Shown here piece by piece: positions 44,186 to 62,435 of a stretch of DNA of 64,000 nucleotides. Numbering within the stretch: position 1 is the stretch's first letter; each line of letters begins with the position of its first letter. Position numbers and translations under genes: made by a program. Source of the DNA: Polytrichum commune (Eukaryota > Streptophyta > Polytrichopsida > Polytrichales > Polytrichaceae). A model generated the notes under the pieces. That model saw only the letters and a list, made by a program, of their open reading frames with translations, ran no database searches and had not been told where the DNA came from. The DNA lies in NCBI GenBank assembly GCA_950295325.1, contig OX485806.1, positions 21,698,001-21,762,000 on the forward strand. Direction: 5' to 3'.

Positions 44186-47100
44186 TTACCTTTAGCAAAA
44201 AAAAATTATGTTTTCAAGTCTATGTGTGTGTTTTGTGTTATATCAAAATGTTGATAGTTATGTGAATTATACGATCATGTAGGTGGCCTTCATTTGTTTT
44301 TGCATTGAATTTTAAATGTTAAGTATATTTCATTTTATAGTCTAGTTTTATTTATTTATTTGTAGTTGCTTATAATATGCATTTGATGTTTTGTTGTAGA
44401 GTGGATGATTATTTGTTGCATGATTTTTTTTCCACTTATTATAGGCTTTAATTTTGTTGTTAATATATAGGATAACATTTTGGCGGACACCGACATTAAG
44501 GGAGTCTAAAAAATGAAGTTGGAGAAAATAAATTTCAACTATGTTATCAATGGCTTGCGAATTCAACCTCATTCTAAATCTCGTTTATCCATTCCTATAT
44601 GCCATTAGCTTAGAGCCATTGACTTTGGTGAGGCTAATTCTAGAATTTGATGTTTAGTTGTTGGATAATAAATTTCTCAATAGATATAGAAAATGTGATC
44701 ATGTCTTGTATGTTTCTATCGTCAACGATCGTGGGGAGATTTTATGTGTAACAAATGACAAGTTGAGTTTTTGGGATCCAATATGACAACAACTGAATGA
44801 TGATTTTGAGTAGTGACTTTCCCGAGATGAGGATTTGAAGATTTTTAAAGGTAAAATGTTTTGGGTATAGGAGGGTAACCACCGAGTTACAACATGGAGA
44901 CGGCACCTGGATAAAGTTCATATTGATAAGGAGGAATAACATTATAGTGTCGATTGTATATGCCTTGATGTGATGGATGCGATTGGCGTTCTTTTGGATG
45001 CCATGAATGATATCAATAAGTAAGGCCTGAAGTCCATATATTTGAATTTTTTTTAGGTCAAATACATTGAATCTTGTATTTACAAGTTTATTTTGTTGAA
45101 TGACAGATCAACGGAAATTGATCACGTGAAGACCAATTTGGTTCATAAAATTCATTACATTCAGAGCTTTGAGACTTTGAAGTTACAAGAATTTAAAAAT
45201 ATTTTGTCCCTAAATGATTATGCTAAGTGCGGAAAAAAACGCCCATTGACAACATGATATCTTCTTACTGCAAATATTTTTGCAACTTTCAACTACAAGG
45301 TGAGTCTTTAACGTCTTAATGTCTACATCAATTTCATGTTCTTACATTAAGTTGTTTTATTTTTTTAAACTAAATTTTTTTAATGTTGTTTTCAGTGTAA
45401 TGTTGTGGCAATATCAGAAGAGGCATGTCGTGAATATGGGGCAACATTTCATTGGCCCAAAAATCTCCTAGGCTTTAATTGGAGGCTATAGAAAATGCGG
45501 TGAAGAAAACAGTGAGGGCATATAGGTCAAATGAGTTTAATAAATTCCTTGTAATTGTGGATCCTGCAAATGACGTTGATTTTGTAAAAGAGAAAAGTCT
45601 TTATATTATTCGTTTGATTTTTGTAATATATTTTGTTACACTATATATTTTATATTCAACATTCTTTACATTGTTTTAAGGTAAACGGGCATTACATTTC
45701 TAATTCTAAACAAAATATGACCTTGGAGAAATGACAAAAAATTACAACAACTCTGGTGGATGGCAAATATAAGGTGAAATGGTTAAAGTAGTGGAATTCA
45801 TCTCCAATAACACACGAGGCTTTGTATTTTTTGCCTCCAAATTTTATAGACAATGACCTTGATTTGTGGGTGGTGAAAACATCATTTTGGGCTCAGGTAA
45901 TATTATGAATTATAATTGTAAATGTATTAATGCTTATGAAAACATCATAATTATTATATAGTGTTTGTATTTGTTAAGATAGTTATTTGACATAACGTTT
46001 TATATATAGATTCTAATTTTTAGTTGGAGGAGGATGTCATCAATGAATTTCATGGCATTTAACCACAATTGGATGATGTGATTTGGGGCAACGTCCTTCA
46101 AATTAGAGATTACATAGAGAAATGGCGTTGTCTTTTCTGGAACAAAGCATATACTTCAATATTACGCGGTTCAACACCATTTGTAAAATCCATAATATTA
46201 ATAAAGAATCATGAAGAGGAATTGATAGTGAAACGTGTGATATATAGGTATTTTGGTACACTTGACTATTTTGAAGTAATGAGGTTTATATCCATTGGCG
46301 ATATTGAACTAAATTTTTTATTGAATTTGTGTAGGTACCTAACATGGGGGCTTGAATCTCGGAAAATAATTTCGTTGTAAGCATTGCCTTCATTTATGAA
46401 CTCATGGGTTGACATGTTAGGTGACCAATGCATATTTTCAGCCTTATAGTTGATATTGTGGACTCATAATTTATTGGTTCATTGTCCATGGTTTATTAAA
46501 TATCCAACAAATTTTTATCCCGCCGAAGAAGAAACTCTTAGGTTGTCAAGGGAACCATCACACCAATGGCGGAAGAGCCTCATGAAGAGTAACAACATGT
46601 TGGGAGAGAAGGTTAACATAAACGGAAAGTGCATGCTACACCAAATTTTTCTATACCAACGAAAGTGGTTGTACCGTCACCGCCACTGCCACCATCTACA
46701 CCAATGGTACAAAAGAATAAAAATAATATTAATTTGCACCTTGATGATATTGCATTAATTCTTAGTCCACCCCAAGTTGTTATGGCTTCAACACCATCAA
46801 ATTATGTTTTTCAATTTCAACATGTGGTTGTTGAAGTTTCTGATGGATCCAATATACACAAGGTTTCTACGTTTGTGAAGAACGAGTGCATCTCTAATAT
46901 GTTGGAGAATGATGCAATCGACAACCCAGTGTTGATGTCTTCATTTGAATTTGTCAAAAATGTTAGTAAGTTTGAATAATATTATTTAATTATATATGTT
47001 TTGCAATTTTTTGTACTTGAAAACAACTATTTGTTGTTTATGGATTTCTAATGTATTTCATTTTGATTTATAAGTTGGCCATGCTCGCAAAACTCGTGTT

Positions 47101-48664
47101 TTGTCTGAAATTTGTAAATTTGGTGGATTTGATCTTATCATTACGAACTTGCTAGAGGGTCTACCTATTCCAAATGTGGCTTCTCCTCTAGATTTAATTT
47201 CATCCTTAAATGCACACAACTCAAAGTACTTAGATGTTTGTTTGAGTTTGCGGATGATTTTTTCACAGATGATGTTTCATTGTTATTATTTCTTCCGGAG
47301 TTTAAAACAGTTATGGATGATGTTAGGGCATATGTTGTTTCATATGGATTTGCATTGGCAAGGATTGGTGGATAATAAATGAATTGTCATTATGTCTGTC
47401 AACAAATACAAAATTTACGGTACACTCCTATCTTAAATATTTAAGTATTTTTTTTCGAATATGTATGGATTATATTTGTTGTTTGACAAATATAATCATT
47501 GCAAATAACTATTTTCTAATAATGAGGATACAACATTATATATAGACTCAACGGTTTCGGCTCATGATGTTCTTTTGATTGGAGCCCCGTCCACAGTTTG
47601 TTCTTTATAAAATGGATGGTCTATCTCCAATGAAAGTGGGGCCCTAGATATCTTCTTCAATCGTACTACGTCCAAGACGCAATTGATGTACGAAAATGTT
47701 CCATAAAGAGTAGCACGTGAGAAAGACCCATAGTATTTGCAATTTCTTATTGAAACATTGATTAAACCAGGAGATGTTGTCCTTGATGCTTATGCATCTA
47801 CAAGTGAGAAACAAGTTTTTTTTTAGTTTTTTTTTGTAACTTTTAGAATTTAAGTTTTCTGTACATGACAAATATGTTATGATGTGCACGATTGTATTTA
47901 TTGCAGGTGCATCTATTCATGCTGTCGTCGTAGTGGCCAACACCTTCTTGCATTCGAGAGAGACTCGACAATTTTTGATACAATATGAGTCCATTTGTGT
48001 GATTCATTGCCACCTTCTATTGTCCATGGCTTGCAATCAATTAACATGGCATGCGAAGATGATGACGAGCCTATTCGGAAAGTTCCAAAAAAATCTTGCT
48101 TGAGTGCGTAAGTTTGTTGGTTTGAATGATTTTAAAATTGAGGTTTTTCTTGTGGACTATTTAGTCTTCCACCAATTATTTCTAACATTTTTGGATATTG
48201 TGTGTAGAAAAATGAAGGAAGCGATGTCCCCCCCTCATCAATTGATTCTCCCTGTGTATGTCGAGTCTGAGGTGATATGGTTAACAACCGTCATTACACC
48301 TCCAAAGCAAAGTAGATCTAAACATTATAATCTTCGTATCTTGACATTCATATATATAGAGGCAGAGGAATGTAATGTTCGTGTTTGTAATAATACAATA
48401 TAGGTACATGAAGAGGTCTTGCACATGACTTGGTATATACTATGTGCACATGTTTTTTTTTTTTGTGGCAACTATTTAGTTTTTATAAAATAACCACTAA
48501 GAGTGGACATTGATTTGTGTGACTATTGTCTAAAATCCCCAAACCCTAATGATTTCCACAACATCATTGTTTTATAGATTCCATCATTGTTAGGGAATTA
48601 ATCTCATGGGATTAGTCTAAAATTGAGTCCTACCCGACTAGGTTAAATGGCTCAATCCATGGAA

Positions 48665-48955
48665 ACTACACTAAATATGAATTTAGCGTCACCAAATCTT
48701 ATCGTTGTGCTCAAGACTAATTGTAAACCACGGTGTAGTGTCACCCACACTAAATGTTTTCATCCAATTCTCAATCATTTATGACAACATTTCATCACAA
48801 GTTGTTGACAAGAGAAGGTAGGGTTTTGGCCAATGGATGACCTCATCCACCATCCATGACAACATTCGTTCACTTATTCATAGGAAGTGTCATCCGGACA
48901 GTTACCATAGTGACCTAAAATGCCATATGGCACTAAAATACCATAATTAGTGTAC
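48665..48955 (+). mobile_element. MITE, CACTAAATAT family, long form (copy 3)
   Basis: The ends are actacactaaatatgaattt and 'taattagtgt'. The interior ('ccaatggatgacctcatcca', 'acttattcataggaagtgtc', 'accatagtgacctaaaatgc') is shared with 52190-52562 (reversed) and 53492-53898. The interior differs from the short copies at 1735 and 4054, so there are at least two subfamilies with the same ends. Confidence 0.65.
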
Positions 48956-49255
48956 CTGGGATTAAACGGCGCATGTCAAGTTCACTGTCTGCTTGCAATC
49001 GAACCGGCCACCATATTGACCGGAACATCCTGACGGTCCATGGTGCAGTGCCGACCACTCATCCAAGGGCCGACAACGAGCGGATGGATTTGTTTTGAGA
49101 CTTTTGCTACTCAACAACATCTTGCTAACACAATGCCTTGCTCCATCCTAGTGGACGTGGACAATGGGGCTCGGAGCTTGCCTTTGCCTTTGCATTGGAA
49201 CTTGTTAAACGTCGTGCCACATTGTTGACCAATGGACAACATTGTCTTGGATACC
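48956..49255. other. no gene supported
   Basis: No coding evidence is seen. The sequence is slightly richer in GC than its surroundings. Confidence 0.5.
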
Positions 49256-49780
49256 TAAGGGTCATTGACTTCACACACGAGCCAAGAGCCGTGACCATGA
49301 AATTGTGAGAGCCCAAAAGAAAGGAAAGTGTCCAACGGCCATCCCGATCACACCTCCAAAATCATGTAGTGTGGTCACGGGCCCTCAAGTGTGGTGTGAA
49401 GTCATATGTGACCGGGACCTCAACCAAATGCTATTTCAGTGAAGTTCTAATCATGCGGGTCCTCGCACATGATGAAATAGAATAGACCAATGGTTGTGAG
49501 CGTTTGGAGTGCCATGATCTCCAGGTTATGTGTTAGGCCTACCTCCAAAAGACCAGGTGGTTTTTGAAAATAGTCCTAGCGACCATGGAACATGATCCAT
49601 TCGATGCCATGTAGGAATCCATGTAGACTTCACATCCATTGGGCATTCACTCATGTACTCCATTGGTCCCTCAATCGTAATGTGAAGCGAACTTGCACCG
49701 ACTCCGCCTTTTCCACCAATGAGAGTGCTTGAAGTGTGATGGTCACGGGCTCTCAGTCTCGTGTGTGAAGTGGCCCTAAG
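49256..49780 (+). mobile_element. MITE, acttcacacacgag family (third copy)
   Basis: The element starts 'ctaagggtcattgacttcac' and ends 'gtgtgtgaagtggccctaag', with the gagccgtgaccat block inside both ends. It corresponds over its full length to 2603-3110 in reverse orientation. There is no ORF. Confidence 0.7.
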
Positions 49781-50984
49781 CTATAATGGAAAACACAAAT
49801 CTAGTGATGAGGCGCATGAATATTCCAAACCGATATACATTCACTATAATATCACAAAATAAAAAATGTGCATGCAGTCAATTAAAGCACCTCTGACTGG
49901 TTTTTTTCGTGCTTTCTATGCAAAAGTGGTCAATGCTGATGTGCTTAACGGTCACTAAAAGACTGAGTCTGAAGAACTCTTTGTTACCTTTCAGGATATT
50001 GCTTGCTATACATGTACTCCTCACGCTTGAGCTATATCCATGCAACAAGTTTAAAAGAAGATTCGAGCCATAAGTTAAGGTACTCGGGTGTTGTTTGGTT
50101 TGTTTCTCGTGCTCTCCAACTTCTTCCGATTGATTTTTATGCACACAATGCAACTCGTGTTGCATTAGCAACTATATAATGAAGCGTATGCGTCGGCAAA
50201 GATCGGGTCGAAAATCGGACGTCCCGTGATTTAGCTGAGATTATTCTTCATTGATTTCTTGATTAGATATGTATGTGTTCCCAATGTTGTTCACTGTTGA
50301 GTGTGGAGTGGTTGATAACATTTGAAGACACAATGTAATATGTTTTAAGCATGTGTTTATGGTGTTTGTTATTTGACCCTCACCAAACCACAAGTGATTG
50401 AGTACAAGAGTCCAATTAGAAAAGTAATTGAATGACGTTCACACATCATGAATCACTACATGCATTCTGGTTCCTTGCCATTAGTTCTCTTCCACTTGAC
50501 GGGTTTGAAATGTACGAATATGGATTGGAAGTCTATTATTGTAAAAGATCATAATACCATCCAATGGAAAAGGTGCTTCAATTGACATGCAATGCATTGC
50601 AATTGCAATGATGACAATCTTTGAAGCGATGTAGCCAAATATTACTTATTTTAATCTAGTGTTGGTCCCATTATTCAAAATTGACAATTTCATCTGAAAT
50701 TCATGATGATTTTGAAAGCTTATGGCAATTTTTATGATTGATTTTTGTTGTTGTTTTCGGTGGGTTTCATAACATGGCTTTCCCGCACCTTGAAACAAAA
50801 AAAAGGACCAGTGAATCTCAAACTTCCTAGGGAACCACAACATGGTCCATTTAGTTCCAAGATCAAGATGCGTAAGATGCAGATCCATAAAGTAGTATTG
50901 GCATACTCCTCATCTATCATCATTGAAAGTTGGTCATTTGTCCAATTGATCTTCACTTGAGCCAAATTAATTCAAGGTAAGCGG
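49781..50984. other. no gene; dispersed repeat copy at 50085-50275
   Basis: Within it, 50085-50275 ('gggtgttgtttggtttgttt', 'cgtgttgcattagcaact', 'cattgatttcttgattag') is the second copy of the family seen at 27255. Frames of 70-97 codons show no motif. Confidence 0.5.
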
Positions 50985-52189
50985 GCCCAATGTCGTTACT
51001 TATCTTAAATGGACACCTCTACTTGAAGGACGGGTGATTAGATGTGGATCTAAGAACAAACACCAAAAAAATCATTTCCTTAAAAGGAATTGGACTGTAT
51101 GGTCAAAATTTCTCAACCATTTCTAGACTAAACAATCAACATGAATTGAGGAGGTGGGGTGGGGTGGGGGTTGGGAGGGGGGGGGGGTGAGGGAGGTTGG
51201 AGCTATATAATCAACTAATAAGAATAATAATCCTCTTTTTAATGAGAGAGAGAGAGAGAGAGAGTTCATGTAAGCTCGAAAAGTATTGAGAAAAATGACT
51301 ATGACATATCATGTATTGAGGTAAATCTGGACATATTTTCAAAAACTATATTTTTTGGTTGCTTCAATTCTATAGGCGGCTCTGTTAATACACTTCTCGT
51401 GTACCTAGTTTTTTTGGGGGGAGATATGTGAATCCTTAGTGATTCCTTTGATGTTATATTACTAAAATATCTTTAATGTTGAATATCTTTAATGTTGAAT
51501 CTATATAAGTAAATGTTGAATAGTGGAATTATATTCATAAGAATTGCTATAATAATGTCATTATCAACTTTGCACATTCTATCGGAGGACCTTATCATAC
51601 AATCTTGTTTCAGGATCATATGATAGAATCTAGCATGTTAAAATTATGGACTTAAACTTAATCCAATTTTACTTAAATATGCATCGATCTCGATTTGCCA
51701 ATCATCTCGCACAAATTGCATGTTTCGTACCCTACAACAAGGAGGTGCAATCCCGATGTGTTTGTTTGGACGTGCTTACCTTAGAGGGCTACAAGGTTCT
51801 TTGATGCAAAAAAAGACTTTCCACTTCGGAACATGTGGTCCCAACCAATGCAAGAATGACACATGACCTTCCCTCCTCAAAACAAAATATTACATTCGGG
51901 ACTCAAGAGAGGCAATGGGCACACTATGTGTTTTACATCAAATTTAGGGAATGATGGAAACGCAAGGGGCAATACTGCAACCTAATTTTAACAAAACCAC
52001 GTTGGCAAATGAGTCATAAACAATGTCAATTTCTGTGTGTAAATGGGACCACCTACTTAGTTACCACTACATTGCTTATCCCAATTAGGGTTGAGCTGCA
52101 CATCATGATGAAGACTCCGGTTAGAATAAGTAACTACGCATCTAGTTATATTATGCCCGCACTGTCAAGTTAAGAGAGTTTTACCTACT
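50985..52189. other. no gene; dispersed repeat copy and simple repeats
   Basis: 50985-51130 is a copy of the 'gtggatctaagaac' family, and its partner block recurs at 51700-51790. G-rich and (GA)n runs lie at 51153-51188 and 51244-51264. No coding evidence is seen. Confidence 0.5.
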
Positions 52190-52562
52190 CTATTTATGAT
52201 ATTTAGTGTTCTATGGTGTTTTACGTCACTATGGTAATTTTCAAATGACACTTCTTATGAATAAGTGAACAAGTATTGTCATGGATGATGGATGAGTTCG
52301 TCCATTGGCCAAAACCCTACCTTCTCTTGTCAGCAACTTGTGATGAAATATTGCCATGGATGATTGAAAATTGGATGAAAAATCACTGGGTAAGTGACAG
52401 TAATTACAACACTGTAAATCTACAATCACCCAGGAATTTTACAAGGAATGACAAAGAATGTTGGGTTAACATTTAGTGTTGGTGACACTACATTGCGGTT
52501 TACAATTAGTATTGAGCAAGACAATTAGAATTGGTGACACTAAATATCATATTTGGTGTAAT
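52190..52562 (-). mobile_element. MITE, CACTAAATAT family, long form (copy 4, reversed)
   Basis: The ends are 'tatgatatttagtgttctat' and 'gacactaaatatcatatttg'. The interior is the reverse complement of 48665-48955 with extra sequence near 52390-52500. Confidence 0.65.
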
Positions 52563-52594
52563 GCTCTTAACTAAGTGGTGCGGTTGGACCCTTA

Positions 52595-52745
52595 GGGGCG
52601 GTTTACACCATAGACCATGAACTCGTCCCATGGAAGATGCCTTATTCCGCGGTACGAGTTCATGGTCTACATTTCATGGTCCGAGTTCTTAAAAAATTGA
52701 TTTACAAAGCCGTTGGGCCCCTCACTAGGTGTAAACCGAATGTGG
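52595..52745. mobile_element. small foldback MITE
   Basis: The outer inverted ends are ggggcggtttacacc and 'ggtgtaaaccgaatg'. An inner perfect 16-bp hairpin has arms tagaccatgaactcgt (52611-52626) and its complement (52654-52669), with a 27-base loop. Confidence 0.55.
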
Positions 52746-53297
52746 ACCAAGAGGAATGACCATGTGGCAAGAAGTGGATGTGCTGATTTTTTTAATATAA
52801 GCCCAAAAAGGGCAGTTTGGGAAAAAATGAAGTTTGACCATTTTGTTGACTTCAATTTGCCTTCACTTGCCTACACATGCCTTCACTTATCTTGTCACTT
52901 AGTTTTTTCTTCTTTTCGTCTTAAAGTTTGATCATTCTCTTGTCATCTCTTGGGCTTCAACTATCTTCACTTCTTGTTAAATGTGTCGAAGATGTGGCTT
53001 GCAAATCTTCTCACAACAATTTTTACAAAAAAAATGAGTGATTCAATTTGTACATGTTCAATGTAATTTACATGTGACATGTACCTTGTGTTGTCACTAC
53101 ACTAAATAGGATATTTAGTGTTTGATTATATCTAATGTTGTTACCACCCAACCTTGCTCAACATTAAATTTCAATTCTTTGATAATTAATGTTAGAAGAT
53201 TTCCCATTGCGCTTCTTTTGACCACCCTGATCTACAGTCACTAAACGACTACGTATTTTTGTTTTTTGTTTTTCAACTGTATTTTTTAAACATTTTG

Positions 53298-53360
53298 GGG
53301 CGTGTAATATACCGTTGGAAAGGTATTTTTAAGACCTTTCCAACGGTATATTACACGCCC
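53298..53360. repeat. perfect hairpin, 27-bp arms, 9-base loop
   Basis: The left arm is 53298-53324 (gggcgtgtaatataccgttg...) and the right arm is 53334-53360, its exact reverse complement. The loop is atttttaag. Surrounding sequence shows no further inverted symmetry that I can see. Confidence 0.9.
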
Positions 53361-53491
53361 ACAAATTCCAAACATTGCAGCTGGTAGACCAAAAAAACAA
53401 ATCTGCACTTGAATTCTTGAGTTCTAGATGTCCCGCATTGTTTGATGAAACATGTGTAAGCCGGTTTAAGGGGTAGGGCAACGTAGTGTCA

Positions 53492-53898
53492 ACTACTCCA
53501 CATTCAATACCCTAAATGTTGTGTTTAATGTCACCAATTCTTTATGTATTGCTCATTTACTAATTGTAAATCACCCATGTAGTCTCATGAACACTACATA
53601 TTAACCTAACATGGTTTGTCATTCCTCCAAATATTTTTGGGCATTATAGATTAACAGTGTTGCAATTATTGTCACTTACTAAGTGATCTTTATCCAAATT
53701 TCAATCATCCATGACAATGCTACTTACAAAATTGTGAGGATGCAAAATATACCAAACTAAAAGTGGATGAACGAAAAGTAAGTTGGGATGACAATACTTG
53801 TAAATTTATTCATGAGAAATGTCATTAGAAAAGTTACCATAGTGACATAGAATACCATATGACACTAAAGACAATATGTAGCGTAGTGAATACAATTT
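53492..53898 (+). mobile_element. MITE, CACTAAATAT family, long form (copy 5, decayed)
   Basis: It shares 'ttagtgtc/ctaaatgt' ends and the blocks 'ttactaattgtaaatcaccc', 'atttattcatgagaaatgtc' and 'accatagtgacatagaatac' with copies 3 and 4. Confidence 0.6.
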
Positions 53899-53924
53899 GG
53901 AAGACTTGTGCAAGAAATCAACAA

Positions 53925-54085
53925 ACATGCACTTTTGATAAACTAAAGATAAACATTATAATTTGGTTTTTGTTGATGAATCACCATAAATTTGCTAATG
54001 CAACACAAATCTCAAGATGTATATCTAATCTATAGAAGACGGAGAAGAAGAAAAAGCAAGCGAATAACCCCCACATGCCTTACAC
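53925..54085 (-). repeat. dispersed repeat, 'tgttgcattagcaa' family (copy 3, reversed)
   Basis: Read on the minus strand: 'ggcatgtgggggttattcgc', 'tgtgttgcattagcaaattt' and 'gtttgttgatttcttgc', in the same order as at 27255 and 50085. A (CACC)n/(CA)n run lies just beyond, at 54148-54190. Confidence 0.5.
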
Positions 54086-54482
54086 CACTAAAAAACATAT
54101 TAGCCAAGAGTGTCGATGTTTCCCAAGAGTGACCTCATAAGGCCATAACACCCACCCACCCACCCACCCACCCACCTACACACACACACATGCCTAATTC
54201 TTGTTAGTAGTACGACACCATAAAGTGATGCCTAATGTTGTTAGCATTGATTTCAAGTTATCAGCTTGGCCCACATTCTTTAACAAAAGCGATGTAAATG
54301 TTCTCGTGTTGAGTTATTATTGACACATACACACCGAAAACTCCAATTGCGTAAAGAGAAGCAACTTCGAGCGTACTTATTCCACCACGAGGTCGTGAGG
54401 AAGCGATAAATTCACACGATTTGTGCGTGAGTTTCATTCACATTTTGTGTATGGAGTACTGTGCACTAACTAATTCTGAAGT

Positions 54483-54794
54483 TTAACACAGATCATCATC
54501 AACGGCACCAGATTCATCATGTGGCAGCAATTGGTATGATTGCAATGTGGCAGCGATTGGCATGATAGCAAGTTCCCCGACTGAACTTACACATGTTGCA
54601 GCAATTGGCACAAATGATACTCCACTGAGAAACTGAGTCTTTTCTACACTAAATTTGTCAACATAAGCTACATTTAGACAAGGGCTTGTCCACGTGCGGG
54701 GTTGTATTGCTACAGAAACACTGACACATTCAAGAAGAGGATCATCTCCAACTGGCGGCATGCCACTCAACTTTGGTCTATGCCATTTCCACAC
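54483..54794 (-). CDS. hypothetical ORF, 103 codons
   Basis: This minus-strand frame lies about 200 bp upstream of, and divergent from, the beta-glucosidase. It includes 'MPPVGDDPLLECVSVSVAI' and a small internal repeat ('FVPIAATCVSSVGELAIMPIAAT'). Its composition is less biased than most chance frames here and a possible splice acceptor precedes it. It may be a last exon or a captured fragment. I do not recognise it, and it may be chance. Confidence 0.25.
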   Translation of the reverse strand: MWKWHRPKLSGMPPVGDDPLLECVSVSVAIQPRTWTSPCLNVAYVDKFSVEKTQFLSGVSFVPIAATCVSSVGELAIMPIAATLQSYQLLPHDESGAVDDDLC

Positions 54795-54988
54795 TTGGAG
54801 CTGAGTGGGAGTGATGTGGGTTAAGCTCAGACAGGAAATGCTAAACTACTCAAATCGGTTGGGAGGGAGTATTCTTGTTCAGTGAATCAGATAGCCAGAG
54901 TGATTGGAACTTCTCTTGTGAAATGTAGACAGATGCGGCAGTGAAGGAATGGCTATTATGGTTTAATTGGGAAGAGAAGAATGGGAAG

Positions 54989-61170
<6,182 letters not shown>

Positions 61171-62435
61171 GAATTGGAAATCTGATGATCTGGTTGATAT
61201 CTTGTCAACTTGTTATGTACCATAATGCTGTAACGTTACTAAAGCATGTTCAAGACTTGCAGTTCTCACCAACAACTCAGAGAAGCAATCAACCCTACAG
61301 TGATCAAAACACGTTCATGCACTTGCCTCACCCAAATCCTAAACCCTATTGCCCATTCCAGAGTTACCACATGGTGAATTGTATGATAGGATCCTCCAAT
61401 ACAATATGTAGAGACCAACATGATAGTAGTAAAATAACTCTTCTGAAATTATTTATAATTTAGATTTTCCTTATCCATAACACAGGTTTACCATCCAGAA
61501 GTAGTATACTGATTGAGGATTCACATATCTCATGAAGTTTAGTTATATTCAAAGTGTATTGACTGATTCGCCTATAGAATGGATGTAACCAAAATATGCA
61601 TCAGAGAAGCAAAATGTAAATCCAAAGGACATCAAACAAGAATGTCCTGTATCAGTTTCCAATTTTGAACAGTTTGTGTAGCTTCCTCACATAGTACCTT
61701 ATTAACCTGTAAGTACCATTAATCTTAAGGATAGAAGCTGATGCCGATTGCGCGAAACTATGCACCTCAAATCCGCCGACTGCTGTACTGCAACAAAAAC
61801 TTCTGCAGGTTGGCTCCAATCACTCTCTTCTCAAATTGAATTTCTGAAACCTCTCCAAACCATTGGCTGCACCGGAACCAGTGACTCGATTTTTGGGTCC
61901 TGACAACCGAGTTTCACTTAATTTGACAACCGTCGGCGTAGCTTATTGTGAACTGTCTTCTTTGGTGGTTTGTATTTGCAGGATCATAATCATTATACTG
62001 TTTCTGCCACCTACCCTTACATAACTACATTAGGAAATGAGAGTAGCACATGCGGGAGCGGTGGGCTGTTACAAAATAATAATAGGTTCAACTAATACTT
62101 AATCGAATCCTCCTGGCTTACAAACAAAAAGATGAAGGGGTTCTGGAGGGACAGTTCAGAGAGCCGATTTGCATGCAAAGTAATCCAACAGGGAGTCAGA
62201 GGATGCTTGAAAAGCAAGAGAGGGATAAACTGTACAACTTTGGGGACCCGTACGAATTAGGACCACAAAAGCGCAGCCTAGCTCAACAACATGAACACAA
62301 TCACTGTGTAGTTTTAGGCATGAGCATGCAGTCTTGTGAATGAGTATCTCTATATGTAAAGTGTACTTAGAGCTTAAAGCATGATTAGACCTCATTTAGA
62401 CCTCATTTTAGGCACAACATGATTTGTACCCTTGG
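61171..62435. other. 3-prime flank of the beta-glucosidase, no other gene
   Basis: This probably includes the 3-prime UTR, but no clear poly(A) signal stands out. Frames of 79-98 codons show no motif. Confidence 0.5.

Larger units (their letters stand above)
42310..48400 (+). pseudogene. decayed split gene: ParB/sulfiredoxin-like domain plus beta-class DNA methyltransferase
   Basis: Exon-like blocks separated by GT-AG introns can be followed. (1) 42323-42643 plus 43063-43083 ('FCDIEDIARVLEFFTTKENE'). (2) 44470-45022, with 'DHVLYVSIVNDRGEILCV' and 'GKMFWV.EGNHRVTTWRRHL' and then 'LLDAMNDINK'. The G-N-H-R core fits the ParB/sulfiredoxin fold. (3) 45110-45301. (4) 45394-45598 ('REYGATFHWPKNLLGFNW'). 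(5) 45680-45896. (6) 46024-46250. (7) 47075-47400, with 'FDLIITNLLEGLP', where motif IV (DPPY-like) would be. (8) 47680-47812 and 47906-48100, with 'PGDVVLDAYAS', intron, then 'ASIHA' and, after a one-base loss, 'RRSGQHLLAFERDSTIFDTI'. This is motif I of amino-methyltransferases. Motif IV before motif I is the beta-class order. Such an enzyme would put a methyl group on adenine N6 or cytosine N4 in DNA. Many Trp codons are now stops. The gene is dead here. The function is inferred by motif. Confidence 0.45.

Noticed and set aside
54941-54988. Upstream extension of the beta-glucosidase frame to 54941
   Set aside because: That codon is GTG. In a nuclear plant gene the first in-frame ATG is at 54989, so the extension is probably untranslated.
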